NCBI RefSeq assembly: GCF_964199755.1
Contig: NC_133897.1
Location: 160,530,678-160,594,677, forward strand
DNA from: Larus michahellis
Taxonomy: Eukaryota > Chordata > Aves > Charadriiformes > Laridae
Direction of reading: 5' to 3'
DNA: 64,000 bases
Part shown: one piece after another, positions 48,401-60,400 of the stretch
How the letters are laid out: each line of letters opens with the position of its first letter
Position numbering within the stretch: position 1 is the stretch's first letter
The notes under the pieces: generated by a model
The model's database searches: none
What the model was told of the DNA's origin: nothing
The model's input: the letters and a program-made list of their open reading frames with translations, nothing else
Translations under genes and position numbers: made by a program

Positions 48401-51400
48401 ATCCTTCAGAAGAAAATGCCGTTATTGATATATCCTGGCAGATTCATATGTATCACCATGTCCCACTGCTCCTACACAGCGGAGAAACTTACTAGAGGGC
48501 AGAAGGGTCAGGCTAGAGCACCAAGAATTTGTTTTTTTCCTATAACTATCCTTGGACAGGGTTACCCTATTTCTGAAAGCCAAAAATATATGACGCAGTC
48601 TTAGAGGCCTCAAAAGCAGCCCAACTTTCCAAAGGTATAATGGTATAAGAGCATGATGTTGAAGAGTTGATTAACCTCTCCCACAGCTCCCCGAACCTCA
48701 CCATTCTCACCTCCAGAACTCTACCTTCCTAAAACTTCCAGCTCCCTGTCTGCTCCAAGCCCCTCAGTCTATCTCTGCTCTTCCTGCAGGTCCAAGAACC
48801 CAGTCTTGCACCAGGCAACATCAAGTCCTACCTTAAATGCCTTCTTGTTTATGCCAGCATCCCACCCGTTAAGCCCCAAACCTCAAGGTACCTCTGTCAC
48901 TCAGATTCCCTCTGCCCCTTGTCTTATTCTGGTTCACAGTGCTGCATGTTCCCTGTATTTAAGCTCTAATGCCCTTTAAACTTTGAGTGGTTGCTGGCTG
49001 GCCAACTGTTACCTCTCTCACTGCCTCCTTCAGTAAGGCATGACCTCCAAGGTGGAGGGAGACTTTTCACAAGGGCATGTAGTGATACGACAAGGAGGAA
49101 TGGTTTAAACCGCAATAGGGTAGATTAGATATCAGGAAGAAATTTTTCACTGTGAGGGTGGTGAGGCACTGGAACAGGCTGCCCAGGGAAGCTGTGGATG
49201 CCCCATCCCTGGAGGTGTTCAAGACCAGGCTGGATGGGGCTTTGAGCAACCTGGTCTAGGGGGAGGTGTCACTCCTATGGCAGGGGGGTTGGAACTACAT
49301 GATCGTTAAGGTCCATTCCAACCTAAATAATTCTATGATTCTATGGTTCTATGAAAATACCACTTAGCTATCCAGGGTACAAGCTACATTTACCGAAACC
49401 ATAGGAAGACACACAGTGGAGAGGAAATAAAGTGGACATACCTACCAGTTTGCTCTCATTTACACTGCAAAAACTGGGCTGGGCAAGGAAAAGAGAGAAT
49501 ACAAAACACATTTTAAGCCAATTTCCTTTTACTTGCCAGCAGAATTCTCAACTGACTCGAATCCTGATCAGCATGAACACCATACAGGCAAACATCAGAG
49601 CATGGGTGAGATAGGAGAGCAAAGAATTAAGAATATTAGTGGAATATGACTTCTAGACAGGCTTCTTTAAGTACTAGGGACTGGTGTGCAGCATTTTTCA
49701 GTTGAAACACCACATTGTCATAACATTCTTGCCCTGTGATTACATATACTTGGTACAGCCGGTCAGTGGATCCTTTCCAGCCAGGGAGGACACAAAGGGA
49801 AAATGAATTAAGCAACGCTTGTTCTGATCACCTGAGACGTGAGAGTACTGTATCATTCCTGTCCTCGAACCAAAAGGTTATCTTCCCACATCTGTGTGCC
49901 ACAAAAATTTTGAAAAATTGATTTGTTTTTATTATTTCACAGGGGGAAAAAAAAGTAGGTAAGTTGCTTATTTTCAGTTATTTGAAAAATCCACCTTCTT
50001 ACACATTTGCACAATACTGCATGTTTTGCAGAGTCTCTTTTCATATATAAAAAGCTGATTTTGTTGAAAATGAAGGAAATACAAAGAGTTCTGTTAATTC
50101 TGATTTTCATAATGTTCCTTTAAAGAGATCTTAAATCCTAAGGTTTGGCTGTATGATTAAATTGTCTTTCTGGAATGTTCCTTTTTTGGAAAATATGTCC
50201 TGATGGGAAAAGCTAGACTGAATAACTGTAGCTAGCCAGATGTTACCTGTAATTCAGAAACATTCCCAAGGTACTCTCAACATTTTAGGTATCTTTGTAT
50301 GATGCCTGCTCAGATTATTTTACATACCTTTGGCATGCTGACAACTAAGTGGCCGGTTGTTTGTGATCTTTTAGCAGAGCTGATGTCTGGCTTCACTTCC
50401 TCAGGGAGAACAAGCTGAAATGGCTATGAGAAAATATGAAATTGAAGTATATCATGCTAAAATATCTCTTTTTTTTTCCTTTTTTTTTTTTTTTAATTAA
50501 CCTGGACAGAACACGTGAAGAAACATCAAGAAACATCACTGTCACATCCTTTGATCTTAAGCACAGTATAGGTATAAATCCTCTCACTTTATATGTAGTA
50601 TTACTAATCCTAATAAATGATTAGCATGCTAAACAGCTTTTACTTACAAGTAAATTCATATGTGTATTCCTGAATTGCTGTCATTCCTGAAGTGACATTT
50701 CTAAAGAAGGTTATAAAATGATGCTTGACTTATATTAGCAATTAAATGAGAAAGATTATCCAGCCTGTTTCAGACGTAAAGTAATTCTGAAGTTTCGTTT
50801 ATGCAGTTGGTACAGTCAAAAATAGGGATTTTGGTTTACTGTTTAAGTACTTTGAATTTTTTTTAAAAATTGATGATAAAATTAAAACTAATGAGAAGAG
50901 AGAAAACTGGAACAACATCTTAAATGCCCTTTCAAAAGAATATACATACATTAGTTTCTGTCAGCTATAAATTCCAGATTGTAAAATTGCTAAATTCTAG
51001 CCTCGGGCAACTGGAAAGCTCTCTTCTTTGGTGAATTATGGTACACTGTGTGAGGGGAATAAGAAGCGAGAAGGAGAGAAATCTCATTTCAGGCTTTGCT
51101 CGTCTTCTGGTTAGGTCTTCCACAGTTTATTCGTGGTCGAAAATTGTGCAAGTATGAACGAATGGTTTTTCTGCATAAGTGCACACGGTTAGTAACTCAG
51201 AAAAGTCAGATCCAGAGCCCACTGAATAACTATGGTAAGCATTAACTCTTGATTTGAAATGAATGTAGTAAGGAAACACTAACCTTTCCCTTCACCAGTA
51301 CTCGTATGTAAGTTGGCTGGACATCAACATCAAGCAGAGAAGTGTCCAAGTGTCTTCAGAATGAGATATAAATAAATGAATCAATCTACATTACAGTCCA

Positions 51401-54400
51401 GTAAATAAGCAGTGCAGACCATATAACTCTTAAATGGTGATTTCACAGCTTATAGAATACAAACTTTAATTTCAGTTAGTAATTTCTATGAAACATTATT
51501 AGGATTTAATGTCTTTGGAAGAAAAACATGATCTTCCTGTGTGTTCACAGAATGTCAATTCAAACAATGTCTAAATTCTGTCAACTAAGAATTCAAAATC
51601 TCTGTGGAAAATGAAAAGGTCTTTCTTCTATTAATTTAGTGCTTTACATTAATATGAAAATTAATTTATTTGCTATTTAAAATTGTAAAAGTATTTTATC
51701 ATTTTTCTTTCTGAAGACTTCACTAGTGAATTATAATGAATTCTTCTTTATCCATAGAATTTGCTGGAAAACAATGACCAGAAATACTTTGTATGCCCAG
51801 AAAACACAGTACTTTTAAATTTCAGTACTGTCAAACAAAATTTGTGACCTGTAAAAGCTCCACTTTAATATCTACTCTTCATCATGTGACAAATACACTC
51901 ATGTTTCTGTGACCTACGAGTGAATGCACAAGTACTTATTCCCTATTTCCCTTCTGTTATAAAGTTAATTCTCAGATGAGTTTTTCAAACTTTTTAGTTT
52001 GCATTTCTCACAAGGAAGCATAGAATATTACAACATGTCCAACATTTTATTGCACCTGAGCGGATTTTCTGAGGCTCCAAAAAGAACATGGAGCCGGCCT
52101 CTTTTGGGGGAAATTAATGAGCTTTAAGGGAAGAACGCCTGGCATGAATAGTGTTTCTGTGCTATAAAACTAGTTCAAGCTTTAATCTAACAAGTTCCTA
52201 TTATGGGTAAATAAGTTTGTGGGTTTACAGCTCTCTCCTGAAGTGTGGGCAAGGCCACTGTACTGCTTAGTAGTATGAATTGTCAAATAGTTATCTGGTT
52301 TTCTTGTCATATTTTGGCCTGGTTCAACCAAAGTTCTTCCAGGCAATGTCCTGGCACAGTTTGGGAAATAGCACGGGCCATGGACTTTTTCCAGAAAGAA
52401 AGGAAAATAGGACAAGGTTAATGTATTCTGTCTTGGGAAGAAGAAGAATTTAACTAGAAGGACATGAACTCTACTGGAGCACTTGTAGGGCCTGAGAATG
52501 GGCAAACCCCACATTCCCTAATATTGCAAATGAAGAATGGAAAAGATTTTACATACATCTAAAAGCACTGGTGTAGAGGAAACCTGCTTGTGGAATGCAG
52601 GAAAGATCAATTCCAAAAAGGACTATTAGACTCATTCAGAACAGTCTGAAAGGTTTTTGGTTTATTCAGATTCATTTCTTTGGCACAAACTTCAAGATTG
52701 ATTCGGTTACCCCCTATGTTATTTGTTTGCCTCTCATTATTTGCTTTCCTCTCATTACAGAGAGGAGTATATTTGAAAAACTGTGTATTTGAATTCAAGA
52801 ATGGCAAAAATTAAGAGGAAAAAAAATACCGACCTGTAAACAGCAAGATCCAAGATGATTTGGTTGTTTTCTTCATCATCTTTCAAAGAGAAATGAAGCC
52901 TAATAACAATAACAAGAAACACCTCCAGGATAATTACAATTGAAGTGAATAACCAAACATTATGGCATAATTCAAATTCAACTGCTAGCAATTTTAGATG
53001 AATACAAATATCATGTAGATGTTATGTCACGTGATCATTTTAGAAGCAGTTGCAATTTTCCTCATAAACAGAAAACAATACTGGCATTTGAACCAAAGTC
53101 ATTCTTACATTTACTTTCTGTTCTCCCCACCCAACCCGCAAGAAACAAACAAACAAACAAACAAAAAAATACTGCTGAAGGTCGGTTAAAATTCAGATCA
53201 GACTGTCAATGCAGAAAGAGAGACATCTGCTGGTGAAATCTGTCTTCTCTGTTAACATCTGCATAGAAAAAATAGTTCCTGCGAAGCCTGGAACTTGGTA
53301 ATTCTAATCTTATCATACGTTAAAAAGAAAAAAAAAAATGCATCTTTTTTCATAGCAATTAATTTGCCCTGAGTATAAATATCTGCCTGTGCATTTTCAA
53401 AATAAAACACAGTTTGCACGATATCCTTGATTCTACAAGCTTTATAATATTTGTTGAAAATGAGACTGCAGATTGTATCAGCTGCATGTTTGTGATCTGC
53501 TGGCTGAGTTCTTAAAATTGTGAAAGAATCTTACCAGTTATAAATTGAAAAGAACACCTATTACCACAGCTGTAAGGAGATCTAGTCTAGGCTTACAAGT
53601 TCTGCTCATATACTCAAACATTTCCCATGTATTGAAGTAGAGAAAAAACAAAATAAACCCCACCTATAAATAAGAAGATTTTTATAAATTAGTTATTAGT
53701 ATAAAATTAGAGGGTTTTGCTTAACGTAATTTATCTGGAATATTTCGGTGACATTAAAATCCTTAGATACTTTGGGTTCAGGTAACAGAAAGCAGCTCAA
53801 ATGTTAAAAGTTTAGATGATACATTTTTTCATCAATCAAAATATTTGCCAGATACACATTTTAACTCTTTGCTCTCCTGTATTCTGACACAGTCAACTTG
53901 TAAGAAAGCTTATGGAGGTTTTAGTTTATCGGCATTTTTTAACGGAAAACTGCACAGAATGCAAAACAGCTTTGCTTCCCGTTCATGTTTTTTCTCTTCC
54001 TGCATCACACATTTTGAGAATTCACTAAAACATGAAAGGTGAAAAAGAGAAAATAATTGTATAATTTTCTAGAGGGAAGTTTAACCAGAATTGTTCTCAG
54101 CAGCATGCAGCCATTCCTCTTGCTAACCTTCCAAAAGAACATCAGAGAAGCTTGGACATTGCTTTGGACATTAGACTTTCGCACTGAAGCAAAAACTTTG
54201 GAGAATACCATCTGTCTACTTGTGTCTCTTTATTTATTTCTCTCCAATACATTGCCATATTGCGCTGAAGAGCTGTGATATTCTTGTTGAAGCCATGACA
54301 AAAACTGCTCATTGATCTGTCTTTACGTGGGCACAAAATTCTAATCCAGAAACCTTGGGTGACATAAACAGGACTGCTACTATCAGCGAAATCTAGAGGA

Positions 54401-57400
54401 CTGGATTTCTTCTAAAAAGATAGCTAGAACTTTACTCCAAATGTCTCTGTTTTTTAGAGATGTAATCAAATTCTATTAATGCAAGATGTAAGCTATTTTA
54501 GACTTGTATTCTTTGAACTAGAAAATTGTTTAAATTTTTTTTCCGTGAACACATTTTTAACAAAAAAATACATCAATACAACGGTAAGTATCTTCTGGTA
54601 ACGGAGTGATGGAAAGCACATGGGCTCTTCTGCCACTACCTTTAATTTTCCCTACACCACTGAAAATTATGCACCGATCGTGTAATGTAGGTTTTCAAAT
54701 TCCTTGAAATTGCATGGATTTATAAATTTTCAAGATTTAGAAACCATTCTTCATGCTAACAACAAGCATGCTCTTAGCTTTGATTTTGCAGCTAAATCAG
54801 TCTTAAGATGGAAAAACTTGTTCAGAGGGCAGCAGACAGGTAAGTGACTTTTTATCAGTCTCCGTTCTCCGGGGAGCCGTTTATAAGGAAATAGTGTTTG
54901 CACTCTCTATCTCCTGTTCTCCCTTTAGAAAAGGAAGGCCTCGTTCAAGCGAAACCAATCGTACCGCTATTAGCAAGATTCCACTATTAGCAACATGCTT
55001 CAAGAAAAGACCCTTACCATAGAAGGGAAAAGAATAAAATGTCTTACATCTTTTACAGAAAAACAAGCTTTTCTATCATCAAAGACCTTTACTTACTGAA
55101 AACTAATTCTTTCCAGCATCAGAGCATAATTTTAGAGGTCAGTTTTCCCACCAGAAATATAATACTGCAACGAGAATTTGTCAGCCCTCTTATTTTTGTA
55201 TTGTCGCGTATCTTGGAATAGTTGCCCAAATCAACTATAGAGAGGTTAGCCTGTTTAGCCTCTTAACATTACGTACTTAGGCACATTCACATTCAGAACT
55301 TTTCCTTCTGCAGTGACCAATGTCCGAGGAGGCTTCTCTCTCTTTTTTGATTCCCTTAACAAAACAGAAAGAAAAATGGTTTATAATTTCATATTCTATT
55401 ATTTTATGTCATAGCAAAAAAGAAAGAAGAGGATGGCAAGAGGTAAGAATTATCTGATATTTGATGTTAAGGATACAACTTATTTTAGGAAAAAACCAGG
55501 TTATATCAAATGTCCAATTGCACGTTAAATGCATCACGTAAAGATGAGCAAGTGCTTGTAATATTACATCTTACATTGATAATAACTTCTTCTGTACGTC
55601 ACAATGTCCATTATCAAAGAGTAATATATCAAATTTATGTGGTATAACTTAAGAAATCAGTGACTTGCTTAAACATATGAAATGGGACGTTTTTCTAGTT
55701 ATGAATAGTCATACTAATCATGAGGTATCATTACTGTTAACTGATTTGCAAGCATTTCTAAAAAAAATTTAATCACGCTAACAATTTCTTTTACTGAACA
55801 AATGCTTGTCATATCTCTAAATAGCATGTCTATCAGTCACTATTCTGCACTAGTAAATAGAATTATAATGGTGAAAAGATTACGAGCAGCACCAATTATG
55901 ACACAGTATGACCAAAGTGTGTGGCATGTAGATTATTTATTGATGCATCTATTATGTTTTTGTTGTGTTCTTCCTTCAAAATATACAATATATATTACTG
56001 GTGGAGACTTTAATCATCACTATCCATGTTTGGATATCAGCAATTAAACTATATCTGACTTTCATTTAGTGCAATGAACAAGCTACCTTAAATTTATCTG
56101 ACAGAACAAAGCAGATCACTTTAAGATCATTAAGACTTGTAGTACTGGGATTTTCCTGTAAAAATGTTTAGATGATAAGCAAGGAGAGGAAGAGTAAGGA
56201 ATGTTAGTAACATGAAAAGGAAAAATCTGCTTGCACCTCGGTAAAAAATGTCTATGTTTTCTTTAAAAATACAGTACTGTAATTGTTGCTTTGCATTAAT
56301 CCACTCTTCAGCTGGTCAATATAGTGTGCATAGCTACTAAAGCACATCAAAAAAATAATTCTCAAAAAGAAAACAGTGATACACTGCTTTTTGTGTTCCC
56401 AAATCTATTTCTTACTGTAAGTTCAAGATTAAGAGAACCCTAAAGGTTAATCACTAATGAGGGAAATAAATTATATGAGATTTACAGAATCACAGAATCA
56501 CAGAATCACAGAATTTCATGGCTGGAAAGGACCCTTAAGATCATCGAGTCCAACCAGACAACCTACAATCTCTGCCACTAGAGCATGCCCTGAAGAGCCA
56601 CATCTAGACGTTTCTTAAATACCTCTAGGGATGGTGACTCAACCACCACCCTGGGCAGGCTATTCCAGTGCCTGACCACTCTTTCAGTAAAGTCATTCTT
56701 CCTAATGTCTAATCTAAACCTCCCCTGGCGCAGCTTCAGACCATTTCCTCTGGTGCTGTCATTATTCACTTGGGAGAAGAGGCCAACACCCACCTCTCTC
56801 CAACCTCCTTTCAGGTAGTTGTAGAGGGCAATGAGGTCTCCCCTCAGCCTCCTCTTCTCCAACCTAAACATGCCCAGCTCCCTCAGCCTCTCCTCATATG
56901 ACTTGGTCTCCAGACCCCTCACCAGCCTGGTAGCTCTCCTCTGGACACGCTCCAGCACTTCAATGTCCCTCTTGTACAGCGGGGCCCAGAACTGAACACA
57001 GCACTCGAGGTGAGGCCTCACCAGTGCCGAGTACAGAGGCACGATCACTTCCCTGCTCCTGCTGGCCACGCTATTCCTGATACAAGGCAGAATGCTGTTG
57101 GCCTTCTTCGCCACCTGGGCACACTGCTGGCTCGTGTTAAGCTGGACGTCCCCCAGCACCCCCAGGTCCTTTTCTGCCGGGCAGCTTTCCAGCCACTCTT
57201 CCCCAAGCCTGTAGCGCTGCTTGGGGTTGTTGTGACCAAAATGCAGGACCCGGCACTTGGCCTTATTAAACCTCATAGAGTTGGCCTTGGCCCATCGATC
57301 CAGCCTGTCCAGGTCCCTCTGTAGAGCCTTCCTACCCTCAAGCAGATCAACACTCCCACCTAGTTTGGTGTTGTCTGCAAACTTACTGAGGGTGCACTCA

Positions 57401-60400
57401 ATCCCCTCATCCAGATCATCGATAAAGATATTAAACAAAACTGGCCCCAAAACTGAGCCCTGAGGGACACCACTGATGACTGGCCGCCAACCAGATTTTG
57501 CTCCATTAATCACAACTCGCTGGGCACGGCCATCCAGCCAGTTTTTAACCCAGCGAAGAGTACACTTGTCTATGCCATGATTCTCCAGTTTCTCCAGGAG
57601 AATGCCGTGGGGGACGGTGTCGAAGGCCTTCCCAAAGTCCAGGTAGACAACATCCACAGCCTTCCCCTCATCCAGAAGGCGGGTCACATGGTCATAGAAA
57701 GAGATCAGGTTGGTTAAGCAGGACCGCCCTTTCATAAACACATGCTGGCTGGCCCTGATCCCTTGGCTGCCCTGCACTTGCCATGAGAGCTCACTCAAGA
57801 TGATCCTCTCCATGATCTTTCCTGGTACCGAGGTCAGGCTGACAGGCCTGTAGTTCCCCCAGTCCTCCTTCCGACCCTTCTTGTAGATGGGCGTCACATT
57901 AGCCACCCCCCAGTCATCTGGCACCTGCCCTGTTGACCAGGATTGTTGATAAATGATGGAGAGAGGCTTGGTGAGCTCTCCTGCCAGCTCCCTGAGTACT
58001 CTTGGGTGAATCCCTTCTGGTCCCATAGACTTATGTGTGTCTAGGTGCAGAAGCAGATCATTGACTACTTCCTCCTGGATTATGGGTGGGTTGTTCTGCT
58101 CTCCATCCTTATCTTCCAGCTCAGAAGGCTGAGCACCCTGGGGATAGCTGGTCTGACTATTGAAGATGGAGGCAAAGAAGGCATTCAGTATCTCAGCCTT
58201 CTCCTCATCATTGGTTGCAACTTTCCCCCCCACATCCCGTAAGGGATGGAGATTCTCCCTGGCTCTCTTTTTGTTGATGTATTTATAAAAGCTTTTTTTG
58301 TTGTCTTTAATGTTAGTGGCCAAGTTGAGCTCCAGCTGGGCTTTTGCCTTCCTAAATTAGATCACCTTCGGGGAAAAAAAAGCGTAAAAAAAGATTCAGT
58401 CTATAAATACAATGGATTTGAAGAAATAAAAACATTTGAGTGGAGCTACTGGAATGACTACATAAAACAAATTCTGTCTAAGAAAGATGCACAACTCCTA
58501 TTCTATTGTATAAATCAGAGCTTTAATGAGGGATTTGTGGGCTAGCAGTTCCTACACCTGAATCCCTACTCTTGACACTTAAATGCAAAGCAAATGAACC
58601 ACCACTCTGTTCTAAAGACACAGTTCTCAGAAATGCTCCAGGAAATTACTTCCTACTACCTCTTACCTGTTAGTAATCTGTTTCTAGATGAAATCTGTCT
58701 GCTCATGTGAACCATTTCAAAGCAAATTCAGTCATGTCATAATCATCAGACTTTAAGGTAACTTGTTTAACTTTGTGCTGAGATGAGCTGAAAGGCCTTG
58801 TTTTGGCAAGGCCAAACAGGAGATCCTGTGGACCTACTTTTACACTTTTCTGATTTTTTTTTTAATGAACCTGCAAGTATTCACTCATTTAGCAATAGCC
58901 AAAGGTGCTCAGTTTATTATCAACTGCCCAACTATAACCCAGTTGGCAAATTTAATGTGTGCTAACATGTCATAAATAGGTTCAAATTTACCATTGGTCT
59001 GATTGAGTTAATCACAGAATCACAGAAACTTCAGAGTTTCAATTTTATACTGAAATGAGCATCCTTTTATACCGAGTAACTTACATTAAAGTTAAATTTC
59101 ACCGGCAAGGATGATTTGAAGTTGTTAGGCCACTTTTCTGTTCTCACCTTTCTCATGCTACCTAACAAAAATCTCACCACCAAAACAAAATGAACCGTGA
59201 AAGGATTTTTAACTCCTTTAAATCTGTTGGAAACTGAGAAAATTTCAGAAAGGAATTATTCTTTATTATAATGCTATTTGGACTCTCCTTGAATGCTTAG
59301 AGGGAAGTATTTGGAACACATTTTGCTTTTGACTAGAGCAAGGCATCCCCAAACACAGCAAGATTCTAAGTAGCTAGAGTCTGAGTTTCACAGTAGCTCT
59401 TCTGGGAAAGTGCTAGACCTTGAATTAATAATAGCAACAATTCATGCAGATTTCCAGATTTCTTGGATAGTTCCCTAGAACTGACTTTTTCAATATTTAG
59501 GCTTGAAAAATCTTCTAAAAAGCATGTCCCTAAAAAGAACAGCTAGAAAAATCTCTGGCACAGAGATGCTGTTATATAAGCAAAAGAAAAAAGGAAAAAA
59601 AAAAGAAAAAGACATTGCTTACAATGTTTGTGGAACTGATCAGCCAGCAGCAGTAAAATAACTTCTTTTGCTATCATCTGCATTAATTTTCCATGGTCAG
59701 CAAAACAAGTGGCAACTTTAGAAAGATTTAAAGGCTTTTCAGGGGCCAGACATCTTCAGATCCACCCATGCCAAATAGCAAAGATAATGTAAAGAATCTT
59801 ATTACTCAGGACAAATATCTTTGATAAAGTATGTGAAAAAATTTCTAAATCTCATAGAAAAGGTGCCTGAAATGCCACTTGTGCAAAAATTTTGCAGCTT
59901 GGCCGATAGGGCATTTATGTAATGCAACCTGCACTCCGGATAAATGTTTTTAGCAAGAATATTAAACATTAAACTACACAAAACACATTAGTTAGATGGC
60001 AGAAAAGTGCAACTTTTAAAGTCCATAAAATGGAGTTGAAAAGAGAAATTATATTTAAAAACTCTATTTGAGAAAAACAAAATAAAAGGTTTCATAAATA
60101 TCTTTTAGAAAATAAAATACACAATCTGAATATTTTATTTAGATTTTATAAGTATATTTGCACTGGCAACAGGGATTTAAACTGCCAGTTCTCATATTTA
60201 ATGTGAAGCAGTCACCTCCTTCTACTCTGTACCTTTGAAAAATTTCCCTTCCTGAAGTCATAGAGTACATTAAAATGAAAATGTACCTTGTATTGTCTTT
60301 AGCTCTCCGTTTTTCTTCAATATATCTGTGAGTTTCTAATCTAGTCTCTGGAGTATATGGTGTAGGCTCCTCCCAAAATCTTCTGTCTTCTTCATCATCT

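Larger units (their letters stand above)
43616..50327 (-). other. DNAAF11: DNAAF11 intron, 6.7 kb, with assembly gap
   Basis: It holds CR1 fragments at 46.8-47.5 kb and 49.0-49.4 kb, an assembly gap, a TA-rich patch (43828-43866) and a pyrimidine-rich stretch at about 48661-48960. No other coding sequence is recognised. Confidence 0.7.

Noticed and set aside
56578..58323. A 581-codon open frame inside a DNAAF11 intron
   Set aside because: CR1 ORF2 with FADN instead of FADD and a CR1 tail; not a host gene.
59010..59032. CAGAATCACAGAAAC string resembling a CR1 tail
   Set aside because: About 20 bases with no CR1 body beside it; could be chance or a tail-only relic.
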